Assembly (NCBI RefSeq): GCF_004345365.1
Contig: NZ_SLVF01000001.1
Coordinates: forward strand, 62,001 to 126,000
Source of the DNA: Kribbella sp. VKM Ac-2568
GTDB lineage: Bacteria > Actinomycetota > Actinomycetes > Propionibacteriales > Kribbellaceae
Direction: 5' to 3'
Length of the DNA stretch: 64,000 nucleotides
A program made the translations under genes and the position numbers. Within the stretch, counting starts at the first letter, position 1. Each line of letters begins with the position of its first letter. The notes below the pieces were generated by a model. That model was not told the DNA's origin, ran no database searches, and worked only from the letters and a program-made list of their open reading frames with translations. Shown here piece by piece: positions 16,532 to 23,749 of this stretch.

Positions 16532-17503
16532 GTGCGAGCCGCCGTCCTGGGCGTCCATGGCGAACCCCCGTCACACGCCGAACACCCCGACCCCGTCCCC
16601 ACCGAGGGGCAGAGCATCGTCCGGGTCACCGCCGCGCCCGTCGTACCGCTGGACCTGCTCTGCGCCTCCGGTACGTCGTACTTCGGTGCGCCTCCGGTCC
16701 CGTACGTGCCCGGGGTGCAGGGCGTCGGTGTGGTGGAGCACTCGGCCGTCCTGGATCCCGGGACCAGGGTGTTCTTCGCGACGTCGGCCGGGATGGCCGC
16801 GGGTGACGGCAGTTTCGCCGAGCTGTGCGCGGTCCCTGACGTCGACCTGATCGCGCTGGAAGCACCGGTCGATGACACCGCGGTCGCCGCCATCGGGCTG
16901 TCGGGGGTCGCCGCCTGGATGACGCTGACCTGGCGAGCCCAGCTCCAACCCGGGGAACGAGTGCTCGTGCTTGGTGGCGGAGGTGCGGTCGGCCAGGCCG
17001 CGATCGGTGTGGCACGGGTCCTCGAGGCGGGCCAGATCACCGCGGTGTGCCGGTCCGAGGACGCCCGGCAGCGCGCTCTGGCGGCGGGTGCTCACGAAGT
17101 GGTTGCCATGACCCCCGATGTGGATGAGTTCACGTCCCGCCTCGCCGACGCGACCGGTGGTGCCGTGGATGTCGTGATCGACCCGGTCTTCGGCGTGGCA
17201 GCCACCGCGGCCGCGCGGATGCTGGCGAGCGGAGGGCGCCTGGTGAATCTCGGCGGCGCCTCCGGTGACGAGGCAACCTTCTCCTCATCGGTACTGCGTA
17301 GTCGCTCTGCGAGCATCCTCGGCTACACAAACAACTCCCTGACGCCCGACCAGCGCCGGGACGCCCTCACCGCAGTACTGCGGCACGCGGCCGCCGGCCG
17401 GATCACGGTCGCGCACGAGACCGTCTCGCTCCCTGACGTGGCGGCAGCCTGGCAACGCCAAGCCGCGGGCCAGACCTCGGGCCGCCTCGTACTCACCATC
17501 TAG
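16532..17503 (+). CDS. Quinone oxidoreductase-like MDR family dehydrogenase
   Basis: This 323-residue zinc-independent medium-chain reductase has the nucleotide-binding L-V-L-G-G-G-G-A-V-G-Q-A-A and the GroES-like N-terminal fold; the zinc-binding cysteine pattern of alcohol dehydrogenases is absent. Start: GTG with GAGGAG five bases upstream. It closes the LigAB operon, 11 bases after LigA, so it may reduce a quinone or an unsaturated ring-fission product. The substrate cannot be inferred from sequence. Confidence 0.8.
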   Translation: MRAAVLGVHGEPPSHAEHPDPVPTEGQSIVRVTAAPVVPLDLLCASGTSYFGAPPVPYVPGVQGVGVVEHSAVLDPGTRVFFATSAGMAAGDGSFAELCAVPDVDLIALEAPVDDTAVAAIGLSGVAAWMTLTWRAQLQPGERVLVLGGGGAVGQAAIGVARVLEAGQITAVCRSEDARQRALAAGAHEVVAMTPDVDEFTSRLADATGGAVDVVIDPVFGVAATAAARMLASGGRLVNLGGASGDEATFSSSVLRSRSASILGYTNNSLTPDQRRDALTAVLRHAAAGRITVAHETVSLPDVAAAWQRQAAGQTSGRLVLTI

Positions 17504-17558
17504 GCCCCGCAGCACCGTAGAGTCACTTCCGAGCCTCATCGACACTCGGGAGCAGGGA

Positions 17559-18377
17559 ATGACCGTAGTCATCATCGTGATCGTGGCGATCGTCGTGATT
17601 CTGGCCATCGCGCTGATGGTCTCGTACAACCGCTTCGTCAAGCAGCGGAACCTGATCCAGGAGTCATGGCGGCAGATCGACGTCGAGCTGCACCGGCGCT
17701 ACGACCTGATCCCGAACCTGGTCGAGACTGTCCGGGCCTTCGCGGCGCACGAGCGGCACGTGTTCGAGGAGGTCGCCCGGCTGCGCACCCAGGCGGTGAA
17801 CGTGCAGGGTGCCTCGCCGGAGCAGCGCGCGGCCGCCGAGGGCGAACTGTCCGGCGCGCTGCGACAGATGATGATCTCGGTCGAGGCCTACCCGCAGATC
17901 CAGTCGAACCAGAACTTCCTCAACCTGCAGCGGGAGCTGACCGACACCGAGGACCGGATCGCCGCCGGCCGCCGCTTCTACAACGCGAACGTGGGCGACT
18001 ACAACACCCGGATCGAGGCGTTCCCGTCGAACCTGATCGCCGGGAGCTTCAAGTTCGAGAAGGCCGGCTACTTCGAGGTGAAGGACGAGGCCGTGCGATC
18101 CGTTCCGCAGGTCTCCTTCGGCACGATCGGCTCGGTGCCGGGCGAGCAGACGCCGCCGCAGATGCAGCCGGGCGCGCAGTCCTCGGGCCAGATCCAGCCG
18201 CAGATGCCGGGCAACGACCAGGGCGGCTACCAGCAGCAGGCGGGCGGTTACCCGCAGGGTCAGCAGCTCCCGCCCTCGGGCCAGTCCCCGTACCAGGGAC
18301 AGCCACCGGTGGGCGGCCCCCCTGCGGGAGCCCCTGGACCGCAAGACGGACAGCCGCCCTTCACCGGTGGCCAGTAA
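17559..18377 (+). CDS. LemA family protein with long Gln/Pro/Gly-rich tail
   Basis: This 272-residue protein has an N-terminal transmembrane helix (residues ~2-24), then the LemA helical domain (Y-N-R-F-V-K-Q-R-N, R-R-Y-D-L-I-P-N-L-V-E-T-V, Y-N-T-R-I-E-A-F-P). The last 85 residues are low-complexity, rich in Q, P and G. LemA proteins are membrane-anchored with unknown biochemical role. Monocistronic, followed by a hairpin at 18458-18500. Confidence 0.9.
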   Translation: MTVVIIVIVAIVVILAIALMVSYNRFVKQRNLIQESWRQIDVELHRRYDLIPNLVETVRAFAAHERHVFEEVARLRTQAVNVQGASPEQRAAAEGELSGALRQMMISVEAYPQIQSNQNFLNLQRELTDTEDRIAAGRRFYNANVGDYNTRIEAFPSNLIAGSFKFEKAGYFEVKDEAVRSVPQVSFGTIGSVPGEQTPPQMQPGAQSSGQIQPQMPGNDQGGYQQQAGGYPQGQQLPPSGQSPYQGQPPVGGPPAGAPGPQDGQPPFTGGQ

Positions 18378-18457
18378 AGGGAGGGTGCACCCTGGGTCGC
18401 TGAACTCCCCCCGGCCAGTGCCCCCACGGCCGAAGCTCAGCAACCAGGTCCCGAATT

Positions 18458-18500
18458 CAGGCCCGGGCGCGACGATGGTCATTCGTCACTCCCGGGCCTG
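18458..18500 (+). terminator. Hairpin downstream of LemA gene
   Basis: CAGGCCCGGG (18458-18467) pairs with CCCGGGCCTG (18491-18500). Within the loop GACGA (18471-18475) pairs with TCGTC (18483-18487). There is no T-tract, as is common in actinobacteria. It probably ends the LemA transcript. Confidence 0.45.
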
Positions 18501-18540
18501 CCCTCCCCCCGGTACCGTGTCCCACCCTGCCCGGCCCGGA

Positions 18541-18580
18541 TACATCCGGCGTACATCGCGACATACATCGAGGTACCTGA
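18541..18580. promoter_or_regulatory. Four TACATC-like direct repeats at ~11-bp spacing (SARP-type site)
   Basis: TACATCC (18541), TACATCG (18552), TACATCG (18564) and TACCTGA (18574) follow each other at 11, 12 and 10 bases. SARP regulators of the ActII-ORF4/AfsR type bind heptamer direct repeats spaced about 11 bp, on one face of the helix. The site lies 65-104 bases before the GTG of a SARP gene, which suggests autoregulation. Confidence 0.5.
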
Positions 18581-18644
18581 ACCTTCCCGGCAGGCCCGGC
18601 GGGATGCCACCATGGGGCGGGTCGATAGTTGAGAGGGCAGCAAT

Positions 18645-21629
18645 GTGGACAGTCTGAGGTACGAGATCCTCGGACCTCTGCGCCTCGCTCACGTCCACGG
18701 ACAGCCGCTGCGGGCGAGCAAACCGCGTCAACTGCTGGCCACTCTGCTGCTGCACCCGAACCGGTTCGTCTCCACCGAACTGATCGCCGACGCCCTCTGG
18801 GAGGGCAATCCGCCGCGCTCGGCGACGGCGAACATCCGCACCTACGTCCGGGCCCTGCGGGGCGTCCTGCAGGAGGCCGGGCTGCCCGCGCCGATCGACA
18901 CCTCCGCGGCCGGATACAGCATCGAGGTCGGCGTCGACGAGCTCGACTCGAGCATGTTCGAGGCCCTGATCGCCGAGGGCGGCCACCTGCGCGACGCCGG
19001 TGACAAGCGCCAGGCGATGCTGGTGCTGTCCAAGGCGTACGGCCTGTGGCGCGGCCACCCGCTGGACGACCTCACCATCCCCTCGGCCTGGGAAGGCTCG
19101 ATCGCGCGGCTCGACGCCCAGTACCGCGGGCTGGTCGACACCCTGCTGGACCTCCGCCTGGAGCACGGCGACGCCAGCGGCGCCGCAGTACTGCTGAGCA
19201 GCCGCCTCACCGAGGACCCGTACGACGAGCAGCTGTGGCGGCGGCTCGTCGACGCCCTGCTGGCAGCGGGCCGAACCGGCGAGGCGCGGGCGGCCTACGC
19301 CAAGGCCGTTCAGACCCTCGCGGACGAGCTGGACGTCAAGCCCGGCGAGGAGCTCCAAGCCGCCGGCGCCCGCGCCGAGAACGGCCGCTCCGCCAACTGG
19401 CCCGACCCCGGCATCCCCGCCGCGGCCCGTACTCCGGAACGCGAGCAGCCGGCGGAACCCACCGGACCGATGGCGGCGCCGGTGCTCACCGAGCCGCAGC
19501 GGCCGCCGAGCCAGCTGCCGTTGGACCTCGCCGACTTCAGCGGGCGCCGGCACAATCTCGAGCAGTTGCGGGATCTGGTCTGCGGACGTGACCCGGTCCG
19601 TCCTCCGATCGCCGTCATCTCGGGAGCGCCGGGGACCGGCAAGACCTCGCTGGCGGTCCGGCTCGGTCACTTGGTCCGGGAGTACTTCCCCGACGGCCAG
19701 ATCTACCTGGACATGCGCGGCGCCACCGAGCCCAGGGATCCGGGCGGCGCGCTGACCGACCTGCTGCTCAGCCTGAACGTGCCCGACTTCGCGATCCCGG
19801 CGGATCCCGACCGGCGCTCGGCGGCACTCCGCTCCGAGCTGGCCAGCCGGCGCGTCCTGATCGTCCTGGACGACGTCGCCGCTGCCAGCCAGGTGGCGCC
19901 GCTGATGCCCGGTACCGGAGCTTCGGCGGTCGTCATCACCAGTCGCAACCGGTTGATGGACCTGGCCGGGGCCGACAGCATGCCGCTCGACACCTTCGAC
20001 GACGGTGAGGCGGCCGAGTTGCTGCGCCGCGTCGCGGGCACCGGTCGCGTCGACAGTGCCTCGTCCGCCGCGGCCGAGATCCTCTCGGCCTGCGGAAACC
20101 TGCCGCTCGCGATCAGGATCGTCGCCAGCCGCCTGGCCCAGCGGCCGGATCTGAGCCCGACCGAGCTGGCCCGGCGCCTGCGCGACGAGACGCACCGGCT
20201 GGACGAGCTGAGCATCGGCGAGCTCGCGGTCCGGACCAGCGCCGACCTCAGCTACGGCTCCCTGAGCGCCGAGGAAGCCCAGCTCTACCGTCTGATCGGC
20301 CACTTCGCCGTCGGCGAGTTCTCCGCCCGGGTGCTGGAGACCGTCGCGTCACCGGCCACCGTACGCCGCAGCCTGGATCGCCTGATCGAGGTCAACCTCG
20401 TGCAGATCAGCTCGGTGGATGCCTCCGGCAAGGCCCGGTACCGGGTGCACGACCTGCTCCGGCTGCACGCGATCGGTGCGGGTGACGAGGAGCAGAAGGC
20501 GCAGGCGGTCAAGGACCTGCGGACCGTGCTCGACTCGCTGCTGCACAAGCTCCGCCGGGCCAGTGCGGCGCTGCCGTTCGTCTACTTCGGCGTGCTGGAG
20601 CACTCCGGTCCGCTGGACCTCCCGGACCCGGCGCCGTTCAACGACACCGACGCGATCGCCTGGTTCGACAGCGAGCGGAGCACCTTCGTGCCCGCGATCC
20701 GGGCCGCCGCGCAGAACGGCCTGCACGAGTACGCCTGGCGGATCGCCGCCGCCTGGGGTCCGTACCTGGACATGCGCGCGTACTTCGACGACTGGAACGA
20801 GTCGCACCAGCCGGGCCTTGTCAGCGCGATCGCCTGCGGGGATCGGCACGGCGAGGCGATCATGCACCGCAATCTCGGCCAGCTCGCGCTCTACCAGGAC
20901 GACTGGGAGCCCGCCTGGCAGCACCTGTCTGCCGCAGCCGAGATCTTCGCCGAGGTCGGAGACCGGTTGGGCACCGGTATCACCGCGATCGGACTCGGCA
21001 CCTGGCTGCGCGAACGGGATCGCCCGGACGAGGCACTCACGCAGTACGAGCTGGCTGTCGACGCGTTCGTCGAGGTCGGGGACAAGAACGGCGAGGCGGT
21101 GGCCCGGAGCGCGAACGCCTCCATCTGGCTGCGGCGCAACGACACCGTCACGGCCGGGCGCTTCCTGGCTGAAGCCTTCCTGCTCGGCGTCCGCCTCGGC
21201 GACCCGCACCGGCAGGCGAAGGTACGCCGCCGGATCGCCGCGCTGCGGTTGCAGCAGGGCCGTCATGACCAGGCCGTTCGTCAGTTGCGCGCGGCGCTGG
21301 CGATCTTCAAGGGGATCGGCGACGACCACTGCGGCGCCTACACCCGCGCCGAGCTGGGCCATGCGCTGATCCCGCTCGGCGAGGAAGCGGCCGCCCGCCG
21401 GATGCTGATGGACGCGATGGAGATCGGTCACCGGCTCGGCGACCGCAGCGTCGAGGGCCAGGCCGCCCACCATCTCGGTCAGCTGTACGCGTCCACCGGG
21501 AACGTCGAGTTCGCCAAGCGCTATCTCAACCGCGCGGCCCGCGTCTGGCAGCTGGCCGGCAACGACGCGAAGACCGCCGAGGCGCGCGCCGAACTGGCCG
21601 CTCTGGGCACCGACCGCGCGGTCGGCTGA
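18645..21629 (+). CDS. AfsR/SARP family transcriptional regulator with NB-ARC and TPR domains
   Basis: This 994-residue protein has an N-terminal OmpR-like DNA-binding domain (residues ~1-95, L-R-Y-E-I-L-G-P-L-R), a bacterial transcriptional activation domain (~100-240), and a proline-rich linker. An NB-ARC ATPase follows, with Walker A G-A-P-G-T-G-K-T-S (~residue 325) and Walker B R-V-L-I-V-L-D-D-V. A C-terminal TPR array follows from about residue 720. AfsR in Streptomyces activates secondary metabolism after phosphorylation by Ser/Thr kinases. GTG start with GAGAGGG upstream. The targets are unknown; the repeats upstream suggest it controls itself. Confidence 0.92.
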   Translation: MDSLRYEILGPLRLAHVHGQPLRASKPRQLLATLLLHPNRFVSTELIADALWEGNPPRSATANIRTYVRALRGVLQEAGLPAPIDTSAAGYSIEVGVDELDSSMFEALIAEGGHLRDAGDKRQAMLVLSKAYGLWRGHPLDDLTIPSAWEGSIARLDAQYRGLVDTLLDLRLEHGDASGAAVLLSSRLTEDPYDEQLWRRLVDALLAAGRTGEARAAYAKAVQTLADELDVKPGEELQAAGARAENGRSANWPDPGIPAAARTPEREQPAEPTGPMAAPVLTEPQRPPSQLPLDLADFSGRRHNLEQLRDLVCGRDPVRPPIAVISGAPGTGKTSLAVRLGHLVREYFPDGQIYLDMRGATEPRDPGGALTDLLLSLNVPDFAIPADPDRRSAALRSELASRRVLIVLDDVAAASQVAPLMPGTGASAVVITSRNRLMDLAGADSMPLDTFDDGEAAELLRRVAGTGRVDSASSAAAEILSACGNLPLAIRIVASRLAQRPDLSPTELARRLRDETHRLDELSIGELAVRTSADLSYGSLSAEEAQLYRLIGHFAVGEFSARVLETVASPATVRRSLDRLIEVNLVQISSVDASGKARYRVHDLLRLHAIGAGDEEQKAQAVKDLRTVLDSLLHKLRRASAALPFVYFGVLEHSGPLDLPDPAPFNDTDAIAWFDSERSTFVPAIRAAAQNGLHEYAWRIAAAWGPYLDMRAYFDDWNESHQPGLVSAIACGDRHGEAIMHRNLGQLALYQDDWEPAWQHLSAAAEIFAEVGDRLGTGITAIGLGTWLRERDRPDEALTQYELAVDAFVEVGDKNGEAVARSANASIWLRRNDTVTAGRFLAEAFLLGVRLGDPHRQAKVRRRIAALRLQQGRHDQAVRQLRAALAIFKGIGDDHCGAYTRAELGHALIPLGEEAAARRMLMDAMEIGHRLGDRSVEGQAAHHLGQLYASTGNVEFAKRYLNRAARVWQLAGNDAKTAEARAELAALGTDRAVG

Positions 21630-21635
21630 CGCCGC

Positions 21636-21658
21636 AATCCCTGCTGTCACAGGGGATT
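21636..21658 (+). terminator. Hairpin after AfsR-like gene
   Basis: AATCCCTG (21636-21643) pairs with CAGGGGATT (21650-21658), with one bulged base and a six-base loop, seven bases after the TGA. Confidence 0.35.
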
Positions 21659-21784
21659 CCCGCGACTGCGGGTGAAATTCTGTGGCGCACAGTAGCGGAT
21701 GTTCCCAATGTACGGCGGCTGTATGCGGCCGGGTGACTATTTCCTATGCCACGGCAGGGGCCGGAGGATGGGGGATGTGCGGCC

Positions 21785-22189
21785 ATGGGGGAGATCGTTG
21801 TGGAACGCCGGTCGGTGGAGCGGGTCTCGAACCCGCGAGACGCCGAAGCCGCGCTGACCTGGCAACTGGAGCGGGTCGGCTCGACGGCGTGGCAGGACTG
21901 GACGCTGAAGTTCCAGCGGATGGCGTTCGGCTATGCCCACGACAGCGGCTGGCACGACTCGGCCGACGCGTTGAAGTGGCTCGACCATCACGCCCTGCTG
22001 CATGAGGGGGCGGTGCCACGGGGGGCACTGGTCTGGTACCAGGCGGCGGACCGGATCCGGGTGGCGTGTTCGCTCGGGTCCGGTCAGGTGGTCGGCCCGC
22101 TGCCCACCGGTGAGGTGGGCGTCGTCCTGCTGACCGACCTCAGCACCGACTTCGTCTGGTCAGACCCGCACTTCCCCTTCGCCGACTGA
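21785..22189 (+). CDS. Hypothetical protein resembling an inactive NlpC/P60-type domain
   Basis: This is a 134-residue cytoplasmic protein without signal peptide. The segment W-T-L-K-F-Q-R-M-A-F-G-Y lines up with the NlpC/P60-like motif W-C-L-K-F-V-R-x-A-x-G, but has Thr where the catalytic Cys should be. A later block I-R-V-A-C-S-L-G-S-G-Q-V-V-G resembles G-H-V-A-x-x-L-G-x-G-x-V-V, with Ile-Arg in place of Gly-His. If the comparison holds, this is a pseudoenzyme or binding protein; the family call is inference. ATG 21785 is chosen as the first start that covers the conserved part. The 3' end overlaps the convergent DedA gene by 30 bases. Confidence 0.6.
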   Translation: MGEIVVERRSVERVSNPRDAEAALTWQLERVGSTAWQDWTLKFQRMAFGYAHDSGWHDSADALKWLDHHALLHEGAVPRGALVWYQAADRIRVACSLGSGQVVGPLPTGEVGVVLLTDLSTDFVWSDPHFPFAD

Positions 22190-22837
22190 GGAACCGTTGC
22201 GCTCGCGGCGCCGGGCCAGCACGTACTCGACGATCATCGGGATGACCGAGATCAGCACGAGCAGGATCAGCGCCGACTCGAGGTGCTCGTGGATGAACTT
22301 CACCCGGCCGAGCGCGTGGCCGAGCAGGGTGACCCCGGTGCCCCACAGGACCGCCCCGACGCCGGTCCACAGGAAGAACTTCTTCGGGTCCATCCGGCCG
22401 GCGCCGGCGGTGACGGTGATGAAGGTCCGCACGATCGGCACGAACCGGGCCAGCACCAGCGCCCGAGGGCCGTACTTCACGAAGAACGCGTTGGTCTGCT
22501 CGATGTACTTCGGCTTCAGGAACTTCGCGTCCGGATTCTTGAACAACGTGGTCCCGAGCGCCCGGCCGATGTAGTAGCCGGAGACGTTGCCGGCGAAGGC
22601 CGCGACGGTCAGCACCACGCAGGCCACCCAGAGCGGGACGCCGATCGTGCCGAGCGCGATGAAGAGGCCGACGGCGAACAGCAGCGAGTCACCGGGCAGG
22701 ATCGGGAACAGCAGCCCGCACTCGATGAAGACGACCGCGGCGGTACCCCACAGGGCCCAGTCTCCCAGCCAGTTCAGCAGGAATTCCGGGTCCATCCAGT
22801 TCGGCATCAGCATCGCGATAAGAGGAAGCACGCGCAC
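22160..22837 (-). CDS. DedA family membrane protein
   Basis: This 225-residue integral membrane protein has the DedA/VTT signature: E-C-G-L-L-F-P-I-L-P-G-D-S-L-L-F, G-x-x-x-G-Y-Y-I-G-R, and R-F-V-P-I-V-R-T-F in the second half, with about five hydrophobic helices. DedA proteins help recycle or flip undecaprenyl phosphate and other lipids. Start GTG 22837 (ATG codons at 22813 and 22807 are alternatives). It is divergent from the SpoU gene with only 18 bases between starts, so the promoters overlap. Confidence 0.9.
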   Translation of the reverse strand: MRVLPLIAMLMPNWMDPEFLLNWLGDWALWGTAAVVFIECGLLFPILPGDSLLFAVGLFIALGTIGVPLWVACVVLTVAAFAGNVSGYYIGRALGTTLFKNPDAKFLKPKYIEQTNAFFVKYGPRALVLARFVPIVRTFITVTAGAGRMDPKKFFLWTGVGAVLWGTGVTLLGHALGRVKFIHEHLESALILLVLISVIPMIVEYVLARRRERNGSSVGEGEVRV

Positions 22838-22841
22838 AGGG

Positions 22842-22847
22842 TAGCGT
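22842..22847 (+). promoter_or_regulatory. -10 element (TAGCGT) of leaderless methyltransferase promoter
   Basis: TAGCGT matches TANNNT and lies eight bases before GTG 22856, with no Shine-Dalgarno sequence. This is the geometry of a leaderless transcript and decides the start of the SpoU gene. Confidence 0.5.
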
Positions 22848-22855
22848 CCCGACCT

Positions 22856-23524
22856 GTGGAGGAAGCGAATCGTGAGAAGCCCGCGGACCTGATCGGCGCC
22901 GACCTGGTCGGCCCGGCGGAGGTCGGTGTCGGCCCCTGGCAGGGCCCGCTACCCGACGATCCACGCCTGGATCCGGACCTGCTCGCGACCGGGGACCGCC
23001 GCAACGTGGTCGATCAGTACCGGTACTGGCGGCTCGACGCGATCGTCGCGGACCTGGACTCCCGGCGGCACCCGTTCCACGTCGCGATCGAGAACTGGCA
23101 GCACGACCTGAACATCGGCTCGGTGGTCCGGACGGCAAACGCATTCCTCGCTCAGGAGGTGCACATCGTCGGCAACCGGAAGTGGAACCGACGGGGCGCG
23201 ATGGTGACGGACCGCTACCAGCACGTCCGGCACCACCCGCGCCTGGAGGATCTCGCGACGTACGCCGCCGAGAACGGTCTTCCGGTGATCGGCATCGACA
23301 ACCTGCCCGGCGCGGTTCCCTTGGAGACGTACGACCTGCCCGAGGAGTGCGTGCTGCTCTTCGGTCAGGAAGGCCCGGGCCTCACCGACGACGCGCACGC
23401 GATCTGCACCGACGTGCTGTCGATCGCCCAGTTCGGTTCCACCCGCTCCATCAACGCGAGCGCCGCAGCCGCCATCGCCATGCACGCCTGGATCCGCCAC
23501 CACACCTTCGGCCAGAAGCCCTGA
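22856..23524 (+). CDS. SpoU/TrmH family RNA 2'-O-methyltransferase
   Basis: This 222-residue methyltransferase of the knotted SPOUT class carries the three SpoU motifs: N-I-G-S-V-V-R-T-A-N (motif 1, catalytic Arg), L-L-F-G-Q-E-G-P-G-L (motif 2) and S-T-R-S-I-N-A-S-A-A-A-A-I-A (motif 3). Family members methylate a ribose 2'-OH in tRNA or rRNA with S-adenosylmethionine. The reading frame runs far upstream, but GTG 22856 is supported by the -10 element and keeps the gene clear of DedA. Exact RNA target unknown. Confidence 0.9.
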   Translation: MEEANREKPADLIGADLVGPAEVGVGPWQGPLPDDPRLDPDLLATGDRRNVVDQYRYWRLDAIVADLDSRRHPFHVAIENWQHDLNIGSVVRTANAFLAQEVHIVGNRKWNRRGAMVTDRYQHVRHHPRLEDLATYAAENGLPVIGIDNLPGAVPLETYDLPEECVLLFGQEGPGLTDDAHAICTDVLSIAQFGSTRSINASAAAAIAMHAWIRHHTFGQKP

Positions 23525-23749
23525 ATCGGGCCGTAACCGCCAGCCACGTCGCCGCGTTGCTGGACTGACGACACGAAACGAGCAGTCACGGCTGGCCCTG
23601 CTGACCCTCCTCGATGCCGAGACCGCCGAGGTGTTCCGAGTTGCTCCGCCAGGTCTGCCAGCCGCTCCTCGCGGCACCGCCCGCGAGCTGATCAGGAACT
23701 CGCCGCTGTCCGAGGTGGAGTCCAGGGCCCACCTCCGGACAGCGGTGCG

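Larger units (their letters stand above)
18378..18644. other. 267-bp intergenic region between LemA and AfsR genes
   Basis: No convincing gene. It contains a 12-bp palindrome AGGGTGCACCCT (18382-18393) just after the LemA stop, a long hairpin (18458-18500), and the TACATC repeats (18541-18580). A ribosome-binding GAGAGGG lies just before the GTG at 18645. Confidence 0.6.
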
